From: Pseudomonas sp. SL4(2022) | Lineage (GTDB): Bacteria > Pseudomonadota > Gammaproteobacteria > Pseudomonadales > Pseudomonadaceae | Direction of reading: 5' to 3' | Assembly: GCF_026625725.1 (NCBI RefSeq) | Contig: NZ_CP113060.1 | Coordinates: forward strand, 1,370,001 to 1,434,000 | Length of the DNA: 64,000 bases | Shown: piece by piece, positions 35,998 through 47,170 of the stretch | Numbering within the stretch: the first letter of the stretch is position 1 | How the letters are laid out: each line of letters starts with the position of its first letter | The notes under the pieces: model-generated | Database searches by the model: none | Told to the model about the DNA's origin: nothing | Seen by the model: only the letters and a program-made list of their open reading frames with translations | Position numbers and translations under genes: made by a program

Positions 35998-37224
35998 CTA
36001 ACATCTCGCCCGGACTCGCCGCCAAAACAGCACAAGCAGAACAGCAAATGCAGCAAAATTCACGCCACCATAAAAAATACCCAACATAGGCAATGACAGG
36101 TTTTCAGTGAAAACCGCAGCCAGCGACAGCAGCAAAAGCAGTGCCGTACCGTGATAAATTAAATTTGTTACAGGCACACGCATTGCTAAAAAAGCCAACT
36201 GCAGTGGAGCTGACAACGCAATGGCAACAACCCCAAACCCCATAAAACTCAACGCATTAGCGCCAGCGAAATAAGCATCGCCATACAGTAAAACCAACAA
36301 GTCTCCACCGAACAGCAAGACAACTAACAAATACGCAACCGCCGGCAACGCAAAAAACACCCCCCAACGCACCACATAAGCGACAAACCCCTTATCCGCA
36401 TACTGCGCATAACGCCGCATAAATTGCGGCCGCAAATAATTGGTAGCCCCCACAAGTAACGGATTGACCAGGTTAGTCAATGCCATACATGCCGCAAAAC
36501 CACCGACCTGAGCCAACCCACCACCCAGCAAGGCTAGCCAGGGGTAGAGTTGAAGACTGGCGACATGACAACCTCCGCCCAGCACCAGCCAACGCCCATA
36601 GCGCGCAAATGACTGCGCACGCTGCCAACTATCAGCCCAAGAGTGCCAGCCCCAAAAAACACGCTCTTGGTATACACCCAAAAACGTTGGCAACAATGAA
36701 GCACAGGCGATAACAGCAAATGCAGTGACTGCGGACAATGCCTCAAAAAGAATCAGCACCGAGACTAACCCGAACTGAATGGCAGATGAAAGCAAATCAA
36801 ATCTAAATGAGCGCGCCAACTTATCGGCGACATATAAGTGACGCCTAAAGAACTCTCTATAAACAAGCCCTATCAAAGCAAACGGCAACACTAAACCAAG
36901 CACCGACAGGCTGTAGAGACCGACGCACAGTCCAATCCAGAAAAACGCTACAACAACAGACACTAACGCCAAGTTACTCAGCATTGCCGCACTAAAATAC
37001 AAGCGACGCCCCTCGCCCTCCTGAGACTGGAAGTAGGTGTAGGGTGTAGCCACGAGCGTGTCGCCCAGAGAAATCGCCAAAAAACAAAATGAAAAACCCA
37101 GCGCAAAAACACCCAACTCCTCCTGCCCTGCCCAATACCCCAATGCCATGACAGTGGCAAAATTAACCAGACTTTGCAGCGCCTGCCCCAGTAAAACCCA
37201 AACCCCACCCCCTAACTTTTCCAT
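35998..37224 (-). CDS. Polysaccharide flippase (Wzx, MOP superfamily)
   Basis: 408 residues with about twelve predicted membrane helices starting at GGGVWVLLGQALQSLVNFATVMALGYW. The pattern of paired helices, the early YWAGQEELGVFALG segment and REFFRRHLYVADK in a cytoplasmic loop are typical of oligosaccharide flippases. It would move the lipid-linked repeat unit to the periplasm for polymerisation. First gene of the leftward operon. Its DNA is visibly richer in A+T than the flanking core genes, as is common for laterally acquired wzx genes. Confidence 0.85.
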   Translation of the reverse strand: MEKLGGGVWVLLGQALQSLVNFATVMALGYWAGQEELGVFALGFSFCFLAISLGDTLVATPYTYFQSQEGEGRRLYFSAAMLSNLALVSVVVAFFWIGLCVGLYSLSVLGLVLPFALIGLVYREFFRRHLYVADKLARSFRFDLLSSAIQFGLVSVLILFEALSAVTAFAVIACASLLPTFLGVYQERVFWGWHSWADSWQRAQSFARYGRWLVLGGGCHVASLQLYPWLALLGGGLAQVGGFAACMALTNLVNPLLVGATNYLRPQFMRRYAQYADKGFVAYVVRWGVFFALPAVAYLLVVLLFGGDLLVLLYGDAYFAGANALSFMGFGVVAIALSAPLQLAFLAMRVPVTNLIYHGTALLLLLSLAAVFTENLSLPMLGIFYGGVNFAAFAVLLVLFWRRVRARC

Positions 37225-37561
37225 TCAGCCGCCTATCCATTATTGAAAACGCACATCACACAGGCCGACTTGACGCCCCACAAAAGTGCAGAAAGAAAAA
37301 AGCGAACAACCATGGCGCACTTAACGACTACGGCAACACACATGGTTGACAGTCCAATCCATAAACCTATCATCTTGCCCACAAGGCATGCACACTACAT
37401 TGCAGCAGCGAAAGTTATATTAATGATCAGGAACAGTATAAGAATGCGAATGGAGCGCACCGGATTAAGCAACCACGCGCCTGACACTCAAAGATAGAAT
37501 TTCGCTCGATACCATCAGCTCAGCCGACACACCCTGCCGAACCACACAACAGGCGCTGCCT
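37225..37561. other. AT-rich divergent promoter region between wzx and rmlB
   Basis: 337 bases between the leftward EPS operon and rightward rmlBACD. Short open frames are present but none has conserved sequence or a good ribosome site. The region must hold promoters for both directions. Only the rightward one could be placed with any confidence. Confidence 0.7.
37346..37373 (+). promoter_or_regulatory. Candidate sigma-70 promoter for rmlBACD
   Basis: TTGACA (37346-37351), a 16-base spacer and TATCAT (37368-37373). If used, it gives a leader of about 180 bases before rmlB. Good boxes, but no experimental support. Confidence 0.5.
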
Positions 37562-38629
37562 ATGCACATCCTTATCACCGGCGGCGCCGGCTTTATCGGA
37601 TCAGCACTGATTCGTCACCTGCTGAGCAACACTGCGCATCAGGTACTCAACCTCGACAAGCTGACCTATGCCGGCAATCTCGAGTCGCTGGCCAGTGTTG
37701 CTGATCATCCGCGCTATCGCTTCGTGCAGGCGGATATTGCCGACAGCACAGCTGTAAGCCAGGCGCTGGCCGAGTTTCAGCCGGACGCGATCATGCATCT
37801 TGCGGCGGAATCACATGTCGACCGCTCCATCGACGGCCCAGCGGCGTTTATCCAGACCAATATCGTCGGCACCTATGCATTGCTCGAAGCCACGCGCCAT
37901 TATTGGATGCTGCTGGACCCGGCGCGCAGGGCAGCGTTTCGCTTTCACCATATTTCCACTGACGAGGTGTATGGCGACCTGCACGGCGTAGATGATCTGT
38001 TCACCGAGACCACGCCTTACGCCCCCAGCTCGCCCTACTCGGCGAGCAAGGCCGCATCGGATCATCTGGTGCGCGCCTGGCAGCGCACCTATGGCCTGCC
38101 GGTGCTGATCAGCAACTGCTCGAACAATTATGGCCCTTACCACTTCCCGGAAAAGCTGATCCCGCTGGTGATCCTCAATGCTCTGGATGGCAAGCCGTTA
38201 CCGATATACGGCAATGGCCAGCAAGTGCGTGACTGGTTGTATGTGGAAGACCATGCCCGCGCACTGTTAAAGGTGGTGAGCGAAGGTAAGGTCGGCGAAA
38301 CCTACAATATCGGCGGGCACAACGAGCAAAAGAACCTGCATGTAGTGGAAAGCATCTGCGTGCTGCTGGACGAGTTGGCCCCACGCCAGAACGGCTCATA
38401 TAAAGAGCAGATCAGTTTCGTCAGCGACCGCCCAGGCCATGACCTGCGCTACGCCATTGATGCCAGCAAGATCGAACGTGAGCTCGGCTGGAAACCCGCC
38501 GAGACCTTCACCAGCGGCCTGCGCAAAACCGTGCTTTGGTATCTGAACAACCTCGACTGGTGTCGGCGCGTGCAGGATGGCAGCTACCAACGCGAACGCC
38601 TCGGCGCCCCCCAAGGAGCAGCACAATGA
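37562..38629 (+). CDS. rmlB: dTDP-glucose 4,6-dehydratase RmlB
   Basis: 355 residues, normal length. It converts dTDP-glucose to dTDP-4-keto-6-deoxyglucose, step 2 of dTDP-L-rhamnose synthesis. The NAD loop is [15 protein letters not shown]. The catalytic motif [11 protein letters not shown] is near residue 138 and [15 protein letters not shown] supplies the Tyr/Lys pair. [18 protein letters not shown] is the RmlB substrate loop. It overlaps rmlA by ATGA. First gene of an rmlBACD operon. Confidence 0.97.
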   Translation: MHILITGGAGFIGSALIRHLLSNTAHQVLNLDKLTYAGNLESLASVADHPRYRFVQADIADSTAVSQALAEFQPDAIMHLAAESHVDRSIDGPAAFIQTNIVGTYALLEATRHYWMLLDPARRAAFRFHHISTDEVYGDLHGVDDLFTETTPYAPSSPYSASKAASDHLVRAWQRTYGLPVLISNCSNNYGPYHFPEKLIPLVILNALDGKPLPIYGNGQQVRDWLYVEDHARALLKVVSEGKVGETYNIGGHNEQKNLHVVESICVLLDELAPRQNGSYKEQISFVSDRPGHDLRYAIDASKIERELGWKPAETFTSGLRKTVLWYLNNLDWCRRVQDGSYQRERLGAPQGAAQ

Positions 38630-39492
38630 AAGGCATCATTCTGGCAGGCGGCTCCGGCAGCCGCCTGCACCCGATCACCCTCGGCGTGTCCAAACAGCTG
38701 CTGCCGATCTACGACAAGCCGATGATCTACTACCCGATCTCCGTACTGATGCTCGCCGGCATTCGTGAAATCCTGATCATCTCAACGCCACAGGACCTGC
38801 CGAATTTCCGCAAAATGCTTGGTGACGGGCAGCAGTTCGGCCTGCACTTCGAGTATGCCGAACAACCCTCACCCGACGGCCTCGCCCAAGCCTTTGTATT
38901 GGGCGAACACTTCATTGGTGGCGACTCGGTCTGCCTGATCCTCGGCGATAACATTTTTCACGGCCAACACTTCACCGAGAAACTTCTGCGTGCTGCAGCC
39001 GAGCCCTCGGGTGCTACCGTATTTGGCTATTGGGTCAATGACCCGCAGCGCTTTGGCGTGGTTGAGTTCGACGCCCAGGGCAAGGCCATTTCCATCGAGG
39101 AAAAGCCCACCGTCCCTAAATCCAGCTATGCGGTGACCGGCCTGTACTTCTACGACAACGATGTGGTCGAAATCGCCAAAGCGGTCAAACCTTCGGCGCG
39201 CGGCGAGCTGGAAATCACCGATGTCAACAATGCCTACCTGCAGCGCGGCGACCTACGTGTAGAGCGTTTCGGCCGTGGTTTTGCCTGGCTCGATACTGGC
39301 ACCCACGACAGCCTGCTGGATGCCTCGCAATACGTGCAGACCATCGAACACCGTCAAGGCTTGAAAGTCGCCTGCCTGGAAGAAATCGCCTACCAGCAGG
39401 GCTGGATCAATCGCCAGCAACTGCTGGCCCAGGCCAAAGCCTTTGGCAAAACCGGCTACGGCCACTACCTGTTCAAGCTGGCCGAGGATTGA
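38626..39492 (+). CDS. rmlA: Glucose-1-phosphate thymidylyltransferase RmlA
   Basis: 288 residues from the ATG at 38626 that overlaps the rmlB stop and follows AAGGAG. It forms dTDP-glucose from dTTP and glucose-1-phosphate, the first and feedback-controlled step. The nucleotide loop is [39 protein letters not shown] supplies the metal Asp and [12 protein letters not shown] is the sugar site. All are canonical. rmlC starts two bases after its stop. Confidence 0.97.
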   Translation: MKGIILAGGSGSRLHPITLGVSKQLLPIYDKPMIYYPISVLMLAGIREILIISTPQDLPNFRKMLGDGQQFGLHFEYAEQPSPDGLAQAFVLGEHFIGGDSVCLILGDNIFHGQHFTEKLLRAAAEPSGATVFGYWVNDPQRFGVVEFDAQGKAISIEEKPTVPKSSYAVTGLYFYDNDVVEIAKAVKPSARGELEITDVNNAYLQRGDLRVERFGRGFAWLDTGTHDSLLDASQYVQTIEHRQGLKVACLEEIAYQQGWINRQQLLAQAKAFGKTGYGHYLFKLAED

Positions 39493-39494
39493 CC

Positions 39495-40040
39495 ATGCAA
39501 GCTCTTAGCACCGAAATATCCGGCGTGATCATTCTCGAGCCCAAGGTATTCGGCGATCAGCGCGGCTTTTTCTTCGAGAGCTTCAACGCTCGCAGCTTTG
39601 CCGAAGCCACCGGCCTGCAGCGCGAGTTTGTCCAGGACAACCACTCACGCTCGCAACGCGGCGTATTGCGCGGCCTGCATTACCAGGTGCAGCAAGCGCA
39701 GGGCAAACTGGTGCGCGTCACCGCCGGTGAAGTTTATGACGTAGCCGTGGATCTACGGCGCAGCTCACCCACCTTCGGCAAATGGGTGAGCACCCTACTG
39801 TCCGCCGAAAACAGGCGGCAACTGTGGGTGCCGGAAGGTTTTGCCCATGGTTTTGTAGTGCTCAGCGAGTTCGCCGAGTTTCTCTACAAGACCACTGACT
39901 ACTACGCCCCCGAACATGAACGCTGCATTCGCTGGGATGATCCGACGCTGGCCATCGACTGGCCACTGGAAAATGCGCCGCAACTGTCGACCAAGGACCA
40001 GGCTGGCCTCAGCTTCATCGATGCGCAGGTCTTCCCGTGA
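39495..40040 (+). CDS. rmlC: dTDP-4-dehydrorhamnose 3,5-epimerase RmlC
   Basis: 181 residues in a cupin fold. It epimerises C3 and C5 of the 4-keto sugar. The DQRGFFFESFN stretch, the catalytic His in RGVLRGLHYQVQQAQGKLVRV and the C-terminal YYAPEHERCIRWDDPTLAIDWP are diagnostic. The ATG at 39495 is preferred over a TTG two codons earlier. Its stop overlaps the GTG start of rmlD. Confidence 0.97.
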   Translation: MQALSTEISGVIILEPKVFGDQRGFFFESFNARSFAEATGLQREFVQDNHSRSQRGVLRGLHYQVQQAQGKLVRVTAGEVYDVAVDLRRSSPTFGKWVSTLLSAENRRQLWVPEGFAHGFVVLSEFAEFLYKTTDYYAPEHERCIRWDDPTLAIDWPLENAPQLSTKDQAGLSFIDAQVFP

Positions 40041-40903
40041 GAATTCTCCTGCTCGGCCGGCATGGCCAGGTCAGTCAGGAACTACAGCGCACCCTGCAAG
40101 GCGCAGGCTCACTGACGGTACTGGGCCACGAGCAGCTGGACCTGTCTCAACCCGAGCTGATTCGCCAGCAGGTTCAGTGCCTGCACCCCGAGTTGATCAT
40201 CAATGCCGCCGCACACACCGCCGTGGATCAGGCCGAGAGCGAGCCGGAGCTGGCCTTCGCGATCAACGCAACAGCACCCGGCATCCTCGCCGAGGCTGCC
40301 GCCGAGCTTGGTGCTCCGCTGATCCATTACTCCACTGATTATGTGTTCGATGGCAACCACGCCGTGCCTTACCGCGAAAGCGACGCCACCAATCCGCTCA
40401 GTGTTTATGGCCGCAGCAAACGGGCTGGCGAGCAGGCGATTCAGGCCGTGAACGGCATGCACCTGATTCTGCGCACCAGCTGGGTCTATTCGCAGCACGG
40501 CAAAAACTTCCTGCTGACCATGCAACGCCTGCTGCAGGAGCGCGAAAGTCTTTCGGTGGTGGACGACCAGATCGGCGCACCAACCTGGGCAGGCACTATC
40601 GCTCAAGCCACGGCGCTGCTGATCGAACAGTGGCGCAGCGGCCAGGCCGGCCCGTGGGGCGTGTATCACCTGACCGCGCAGGGCGAAACCAGCTGGTTCG
40701 GCTTTGCCAGTGCCATTGCCGCACACCTGCGCAGCCAGGGCAAAAAAGTGGCCACACTGCAGTCCATTCCCAGCAGCGCCTACCCAACCCCGGCGCAGCG
40801 CCCGCTTAATTCGCGCCTGGACTGCAACCGCCTGCAGCAGGACTGGCACGTTCAACTGCCAACCTGGCAAGCCGCGCTGGAGCAATGTCTAGCTCGTAGT
40901 TAA
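40037..40903 (+). CDS. rmlD: dTDP-4-dehydrorhamnose reductase RmlD
   Basis: 288 residues from a GTG overlapping the rmlC stop (GTGA). It reduces the 4-keto group with NAD(P)H to yield dTDP-L-rhamnose. The Rossmann start [42 protein letters not shown] and [10 protein letters not shown] are typical. Its stop codon overlaps the convergent chemoreceptor gene's stop within TTAA. In this genome rmlD comes last, unlike the rmlBDAC order I recall for P. aeruginosa. Confidence 0.96.
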   Translation: MRILLLGRHGQVSQELQRTLQGAGSLTVLGHEQLDLSQPELIRQQVQCLHPELIINAAAHTAVDQAESEPELAFAINATAPGILAEAAAELGAPLIHYSTDYVFDGNHAVPYRESDATNPLSVYGRSKRAGEQAIQAVNGMHLILRTSWVYSQHGKNFLLTMQRLLQERESLSVVDDQIGAPTWAGTIAQATALLIEQWRSGQAGPWGVYHLTAQGETSWFGFASAIAAHLRSQGKKVATLQSIPSSAYPTPAQRPLNSRLDCNRLQQDWHVQLPTWQAALEQCLARS

Positions 40904-42525
40904 GCCCTGAAGCGCTGAATCTGCTGCTGTAACCCGGTGGCTAGCTGCGCCAGATCGCGACTGGCAATCGAGCTCTGCTCAGCGCCGTTGACCACCTCGC
41001 CGATGCTGTCGTTAAGACTGCTGATGTTCTGGCTGATCTCATTGGCCACCGCCGTCTGCTCTTCGGTAGCGGCGGAAATCTGCACGTTGCCGTCGGCGAT
41101 ACCTTCGATGGCATGGGCAATATGATTGAGCACTTCACCCGCTTCACGGGCATGACTGACGCTGTTCTGCGCCTGCTCGCGCGAGAGCTGCATGGCACTC
41201 ACCGCACTGCGCGCGCCGCCTTGCAGGGCATCGATCATGCTGCGGATCGACTCGGTGGCTTTCTGCGTATTGCTGGCCAGGCTGCGCACCTCATCGGCCA
41301 CCACGGCAAAGCCACGCCCCGCCTCACCGGCGCGTGCGGCCTCGATCGCCGCATTGAGCGCCAGCAGGTTAGTCTGCTCGGCAATACTCTGGATCACCCC
41401 AAGCACCTTGCTGATTTCATCGCTCTGGCTGTGCAGGGTGTCGATCACCTCACCGGCTTTTTCCACCGAGGTCGACAGCCCCTGAATCGATGTGAGGTTG
41501 GACTGCACCAACTCGCTGCCCTGGCGCGCTTCCTTGTTTGCGTCCGCCGCATTCGTGGCGGTGGACTGCGCATTGCGTGCCACCTCCTGCACCGCTACGC
41601 TCATCTGATGCACGGCGGTGGCGACCATATTGGTCTGGTCACCCTGCGCCGTGGCGGCATGGCTGACCTGGGCACTGATCGCACTCATTTCCTCGGAAGC
41701 GGCGGCCAGCTGAATGGCTGTATCGGTCAAATGCCTGATCAGAGCCTGCTGATGCTCCAGCAGCTTATTGAACGCCCGCGCGGTATCGGAGACCTCATCA
41801 CGCCCGTGCGTGTCTGCCCGCAAGGTCAGGTTGGATGACTGTTGCACTTCGCTGATCACACCACGCAAACCGGACAGCGGGCGAATGATCGACAGACTGA
41901 TCAGCAAGGCGGCCACCAGCACCAGAATCAATGCCACCGCACCAATCAGCAGAAAGACATCGCGCATGGAGTGGTACTGCTCAGTGGTCAGTGTATTGAG
42001 CCTCTCGCCCTCGCTCAGCTGCAGGCTGATCAGCCCCTCCAGCTCTCCACCCAAAGGGTCAAAGGTGTCGTACAAGGTCCGATTGAAGACCTCGGCCTCG
42101 GCAGCCCGCAACTGACCCGAATCGACCTGGGCCAGATACTGATCGGCCAGTTGCTGAACCTGCAGCAACAGCGGCTTGGTCCGCTCGACCCGGCGACTCT
42201 CATCGGCTGTCAATCGAGTCGCTATGTATTGCGCCCAGGCCTGGTCACCACGGCTGCGCGCCTCACTGAAGGCCTTACGCAACGCCGATTGGTCAAACAC
42301 ACCTGAGCGGTACTTATGCAACGCATCCACCATCGCCACGGCGTAGGCATCGGACACCACCTTGAGCTGACTGATCGGCCGCATGCGATCAACAAACAGC
42401 TCATCAAAGCTGTCATTGAGCTTGCTGGCGTTGGACAACGCCATGCCGATGACCACAATCAGCACCAGCAGTGGTACCACTGCCAGCATCAACAAACGCG
42501 CCCGAACCGTAAATTGAGCCAGCAT
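40900..42525 (-). CDS. Methyl-accepting chemotaxis protein with 4HB-type sensor domain
   Basis: 541 residues from the ATG at 42525 ([30 protein letters not shown]), giving an N-terminal membrane helix at once. The long upstream open frame has no conserved sequence. A periplasmic four-helix-bundle-like domain (about 35-185) is followed by a second helix ([24 protein letters not shown]), a HAMP domain and the signalling hairpin with [34 protein letters not shown]. There is no C-terminal CheR-tether pentapeptide. The ligand is unknown; the adjacent dct genes make C4-dicarboxylates a guess only. Confidence 0.93.
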   Translation of the reverse strand: MLAQFTVRARLLMLAVVPLLVLIVVIGMALSNASKLNDSFDELFVDRMRPISQLKVVSDAYAVAMVDALHKYRSGVFDQSALRKAFSEARSRGDQAWAQYIATRLTADESRRVERTKPLLLQVQQLADQYLAQVDSGQLRAAEAEVFNRTLYDTFDPLGGELEGLISLQLSEGERLNTLTTEQYHSMRDVFLLIGAVALILVLVAALLISLSIIRPLSGLRGVISEVQQSSNLTLRADTHGRDEVSDTARAFNKLLEHQQALIRHLTDTAIQLAAASEEMSAISAQVSHAATAQGDQTNMVATAVHQMSVAVQEVARNAQSTATNAADANKEARQGSELVQSNLTSIQGLSTSVEKAGEVIDTLHSQSDEISKVLGVIQSIAEQTNLLALNAAIEAARAGEAGRGFAVVADEVRSLASNTQKATESIRSMIDALQGGARSAVSAMQLSREQAQNSVSHAREAGEVLNHIAHAIEGIADGNVQISAATEEQTAVANEISQNISSLNDSIGEVVNGAEQSSIASRDLAQLATGLQQQIQRFRA

Positions 42526-42593
42526 CAGGATATCTCCAGAAACTAAAGCGCAGCCGTTCATGCCGGGCGCAGCACAGTGGCACCAATACTCCA

Positions 42594-42630
42594 GAGCGAT
42601 GCCGGACACAGTGAGTATTGACCATATCGG
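42594..42630. promoter_or_regulatory. Inverted repeat in the MCP-dctB divergent region
   Basis: CAATACTC and GAGTATTG are perfect eight-base arms separated by 21 bases. They lie between the chemoreceptor and dctB starts and next to the candidate FliA promoter, so an operator is plausible. The binding protein is unknown. Confidence 0.5.
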
Positions 42631-42633
42631 CAA

Positions 42634-42660
42634 GCTTGCCCGCTTATTGCATAACAGCCA
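42634..42660 (-). promoter_or_regulatory. Candidate FliA (sigma-28) promoter for the chemoreceptor gene
   Basis: On the minus strand GCAAT, a 14-base spacer and GCCGATAT match the flagellar sigma-28 pattern (-10 GCCGATAA). It points at the chemoreceptor gene with an untranslated leader of about 100 bases. Motility-linked control would be typical for a chemoreceptor. Confidence 0.5.
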
Positions 42661-42686
42661 CCCGAGACTCCACATCGAGTAACCAC

Positions 42687-44501
42687 ATGCCCACCGCTCA
42701 CCCGCACCCCAGCCGTCCGCGCTGGCGCAGCCTGGCCGCCCTGGCGCTGCTGCTGACACCTCTGCTGTGGCCTGTGCAGCAACTGGCCGAGCGTTACTAC
42801 AGCGGCGTACTGGTCGAACAGAATCGCCAGACCCTCGACCTGTATGTGGCCAATCTACTCGGCACACTGCGTCGCTATGAAGTGCTACCGCCAATTCTTG
42901 GCGACTTACCCGCCCTGCGCATGGCCCTGCAACAGCCCGATCAGCAGAGCGCCCGTGACAGCGCCAACCGCCTGCTGGATCAAGTCAGCGCACAAACCGG
43001 CGCCGACGTGATCTACCTGATGGACCCCAACGGCAAGACCCTGGCCGCCTCCAACTGGAAGCAGACCGACTCCTTCGTCGACCGCAACTTTGCCTTCCGC
43101 CCCTACTTCCGCGAGGCCATCGCTGGCCGCCAGGGGCGCTTCTTCGGCCTCGGCACGACGTCAGGCAAACGCGGCTACTATTTCGCCGCAGCCGTACGCG
43201 ATGGCGAGCGCAACCTCGGCGCACTGGTGGTCAAAGTCGATTTCGACCACACCGAAACCCTCTGGGGTAATACCCCGGAACAACTGCTGGTAACCGATGC
43301 CAATGGCGTGGTGATTCTCACGTCCAACAGCCAGTGGCGGTTTACCGCCAGCCGCCCGCTGGACGCCGCAGAGCGCGCCGCAATAGCCGCTAACCTGCCC
43401 TACCCGACCCAGGCGCCGCCGCCGATCAAGCTGGACGCGCGAAACTGGATCCGCCAGGATCGCGAACTCAAGGAAACCGGCTGGACCGTCAGTATCCTCG
43501 CCCCACGCAGCCTGCTCGACCGCCCGGTGCGCACCGCTCTGGTTGCGGCTGGCGGCATCCTGTTATTGTTGATGCTGCTGCTTGGCCTGCTGATGCAACG
43601 TCGCCGCCACTACCTGGAGCGCATTGCCCTTGATAGCCAGGCGCGCCAGCAGTTGGAACAGCGCGTACTGGAGCGCACCCTGGACCTGGAGCGGCTCAAC
43701 AGCCGGCTGAAACAGGAAGTGCTGGAGCGTGAACAGGCCCAGCAGGAACTGGTTCAAGCACAAGATGAACTGGTGCAAGCCAGCAAACTCTCGGCCCTCG
43801 GCACCATGAGCGCGAGCATCAGCCATGAACTCAACCAGCCGCTGGCGGCCATCCGCAGCTACGCCGACAACGCCGGCGTGCTGCTCGACCACCAGCGCAG
43901 CGACGATGCCCGCGCCAACCTCAAGCTGATCAGCCAACTCACCGAACGCATGGCCTCAATCATCGCCCACCTGCGCGCCTTTGCTCGCCGCGACCGCCAC
44001 GCTCCGGAAAGCGTGGCCTTGCAGCCCGCCATCGATGATGCCTTGGCACTGCTGGCCAAGCGCCGGCAGGCCATGCAAGTTGAACTGATCCGCGACCTGC
44101 CGGACGCCACGCTATGGGTGCAGGCCGGGGAAACCCGCTTGCGCCAGGTGCTTGGCAACCTGCTGGCCAATGCCCTTGACGCCCTGAGTGAAGTACCACA
44201 ACCGCGCCGCCTGTGGCTGAGCGCGGAAGTCACCGCCAGCGGGATTGACCTGCACCTACGCGACAATGGCCCCGGTTTCAGCCAGGAAGCCCTGCAGCGC
44301 GCCCGCGAACCCTTCTTTACCACCAAGACCAGCGCCCAGGGCCTCGGCCTCGGCCTGGCCATTTGCGATACCCTGATGCGCGCCCTGGGCGGCGAACTGC
44401 TGCTGGCCAACCATGCCGACGGTGGCGCCCAGTTGACCCTGCGCCTGCGCGCAGCGGATCAGGGCATCAAAACCCAGTCCCAAGAGGATTTTGTCGTATG
44501 A
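42687..44501 (+). CDS. dctB: C4-dicarboxylate sensor histidine kinase DctB
   Basis: 604 residues from the ATG at 42687. Two membrane helices ([19 protein letters not shown] and [21 protein letters not shown], about residue 280) bracket a periplasmic dCache/PAS-like sensor domain with [15 protein letters not shown] and [17 protein letters not shown] cytoplasmic coiled coil follows, then the H-box [22 protein letters not shown] and the ATP-binding N and G boxes ([36 protein letters not shown]). It senses external succinate, fumarate or malate and phosphorylates DctD. It overlaps dctD by ATGA. Confidence 0.94.
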   Translation: MPTAHPHPSRPRWRSLAALALLLTPLLWPVQQLAERYYSGVLVEQNRQTLDLYVANLLGTLRRYEVLPPILGDLPALRMALQQPDQQSARDSANRLLDQVSAQTGADVIYLMDPNGKTLAASNWKQTDSFVDRNFAFRPYFREAIAGRQGRFFGLGTTSGKRGYYFAAAVRDGERNLGALVVKVDFDHTETLWGNTPEQLLVTDANGVVILTSNSQWRFTASRPLDAAERAAIAANLPYPTQAPPPIKLDARNWIRQDRELKETGWTVSILAPRSLLDRPVRTALVAAGGILLLLMLLLGLLMQRRRHYLERIALDSQARQQLEQRVLERTLDLERLNSRLKQEVLEREQAQQELVQAQDELVQASKLSALGTMSASISHELNQPLAAIRSYADNAGVLLDHQRSDDARANLKLISQLTERMASIIAHLRAFARRDRHAPESVALQPAIDDALALLAKRRQAMQVELIRDLPDATLWVQAGETRLRQVLGNLLANALDALSEVPQPRRLWLSAEVTASGIDLHLRDNGPGFSQEALQRAREPFFTTKTSAQGLGLGLAICDTLMRALGGELLLANHADGGAQLTLRLRAADQGIKTQSQEDFVV

Positions 44502-45892
44502 GCATGATCGATTCCCGCACCCAGGTGCTGTTGATCGATGACGACCCCCACCTGCGCCAGGCGCTGAGCCAGACCCTCGACCTGGCCGGGCTGAAGGTCT
44601 GCACCCTGGCCGATGCCCATGGTGTGGCCGCGCGCATCGAACGCGACTGGCCGGGCGTGGTGGTCAGCGATATCCGCATGCCCGGTATCGATGGCCTGCA
44701 GCTGCTGCAACAACTGCAGGAACAGGACCCGGAACTGCCAGTGCTGCTGATTACCGGCCACGGCGATGTGCCGCTGGCCGTGCAGGCCATGCGTGCCGGG
44801 GCCTATGACTTCTTGGAAAAACCCTTCGCCAGCGACGACCTGCTCGACAGCGTGCGCCGCGCCCTGGCTCTGCGTCGCCTGGTACTGGATAACCGTAGCC
44901 TGCGCATGGCCCTGGCCGATCGCCACACCCTGTCGGCGCGTTTAGTGGGGCAGTCGCCCGCCATGCTGCGCCTGCGTGAACAGATTGGCGCCCTGGCCGG
45001 GATCAACAGCGACGTGCTGATCCTCGGCGAAACTGGTGCCGGCAAGGAAGTGGTGGCGCGCGCGCTGCACGATCTGTCCAGCCGCCGGGCCGGGCCCTTC
45101 GTCGCGATCAACGCCGGCGCCCTGGCGGAATCGGTGGTGGAAAGCGAGCTGTTCGGCCATGAACAGGGCGCCTTTACCGGCGCGCAGAAGCGCCGCATCG
45201 GCAAGTTCGAATTTGCCAATGGCGGCACGCTGTTTCTTGATGAAATCGAAAGCATGAGCCTGGAAGTCCAGGTCAAACTGCTGCGCCTGCTGCAGGAGCG
45301 AGTGGTCGAACGCCTCGGTGGCAATCAGTTGATTCCTCTGGATATCCGGGTGATTGCCGCGACCAAGGAAGACCTGCGCCAGGCCGCTGACCAGGGACGT
45401 TTCCGCGCTGACCTGTATTACCGCCTGAACGTCGCCCCACTGCGCATTCCAGCGCTGCGCGAACGCGGTGAAGACACCCTGATGCTGTTTCAATACTTCG
45501 CCGAGGCCGCCCGCAGCCGCCATGGCCTGACCGAACGCAGCCTGCAACCGGGCCAGCGTGCCGCCCTGCTGCGCCACCCCTGGCCGGGCAATGTGCGTGA
45601 ATTGCAGAACGCCGCCGAACGCTTTGCCCTGGGACTGGAACTGGACCTCGACCTGAAAACCCAAGCCACTGCGCCCATGCCCGATGAAGACGGCAACAGC
45701 GGTGGCCTGAATGCCCAGGTGGAGGCCTTCGAGCGCAGCCTGATCAGCGCCGAACTGAGCCGTTCACACAGTTCGCTGCGCAGCCTGGCCGAAGCCCTCG
45801 GTGTGCCGCGCAAGACCCTGCACGACAAATTGCGCAAGCATGGGCTGAGCTTCGCCGACGCTGGCGGAAGCTCGCCAGACAACCCTGACTGA
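44498..45892 (+). CDS. dctD: C4-dicarboxylate response regulator DctD (sigma-54 activator)
   Basis: 464 residues in three domains. The receiver has the phospho-acceptor D58 in VVVSDIRMPG and the Lys in DFLEKPFASDD. The AAA+ domain has ILGETGAGKEVVARALH, the sigma-54 contact GAFTGA, LFLDEIESMSLEVQVKLLRLLQE and RFRADLYYRLNV. A Fis-type HTH at the end (LRSLAEALGVPRKTLHDKLRKHG) binds DNA. It activates the dctPQM promoter directly downstream. The start at 44498 is preferred because it overlaps the dctB stop; an ATG at 44504 is possible. Confidence 0.96.
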   Translation: MSMIDSRTQVLLIDDDPHLRQALSQTLDLAGLKVCTLADAHGVAARIERDWPGVVVSDIRMPGIDGLQLLQQLQEQDPELPVLLITGHGDVPLAVQAMRAGAYDFLEKPFASDDLLDSVRRALALRRLVLDNRSLRMALADRHTLSARLVGQSPAMLRLREQIGALAGINSDVLILGETGAGKEVVARALHDLSSRRAGPFVAINAGALAESVVESELFGHEQGAFTGAQKRRIGKFEFANGGTLFLDEIESMSLEVQVKLLRLLQERVVERLGGNQLIPLDIRVIAATKEDLRQAADQGRFRADLYYRLNVAPLRIPALRERGEDTLMLFQYFAEAARSRHGLTERSLQPGQRAALLRHPWPGNVRELQNAAERFALGLELDLDLKTQATAPMPDEDGNSGGLNAQVEAFERSLISAELSRSHSSLRSLAEALGVPRKTLHDKLRKHGLSFADAGGSSPDNPD

Positions 45893-45911
45893 TTGGCAGA
45901 ATTCCGCCAAT
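45892..45911. promoter_or_regulatory. Candidate DctD upstream activating site
   Basis: ATTGGCAGAATTCCGCCAAT is a 20-base near-perfect palindrome (one mismatched pair). It lies about 118 bases before the -24 element of the dctP promoter, the usual distance for a sigma-54 activator site. Binding by DctD is inferred. Confidence 0.6.
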
Positions 45912-46017
45912 AGCCTCTCCGGCGGCGGCCGCCACAAGCCGCCCGCCTTCTCCCCAAGCAGCGCCAAGCCCCGACAAACCTGGCCTCTAGCCTGAACAGC
46001 GGCAATCCGCCGCAGGC

Positions 46018-46033
46018 TGGCATGGCCGTTGCT
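46018..46033 (+). promoter_or_regulatory. Sigma-54 (RpoN) promoter of dctPQM
   Basis: TGGCATGGCCGTTGCT matches the -24/-12 consensus TGGCAYR-N4-TTGCW at every position, with GG and GC exactly ten bases apart. It lies between dctD and dctP with a leader of about 135 bases. Confidence 0.88.
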
Positions 46034-46123
46034 CTAGGCTCCTGCAGGCGACTCACACACGCCCTGGTTGAGGCAATCGCTGCCCAGCGGCCAGCCACTT
46101 TCTGGCAGACCGCCTGGACTTGA

Positions 46124-47170
<1,047 letters not shown>

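Noticed and set aside
37243-37497. 84-codon frame in the wzx-rmlB gap
   Set aside because: Composition unlike a protein (many Thr/His/Ile in an AT-rich gap), no good ribosome site and no recognised domain; more likely regulatory DNA.
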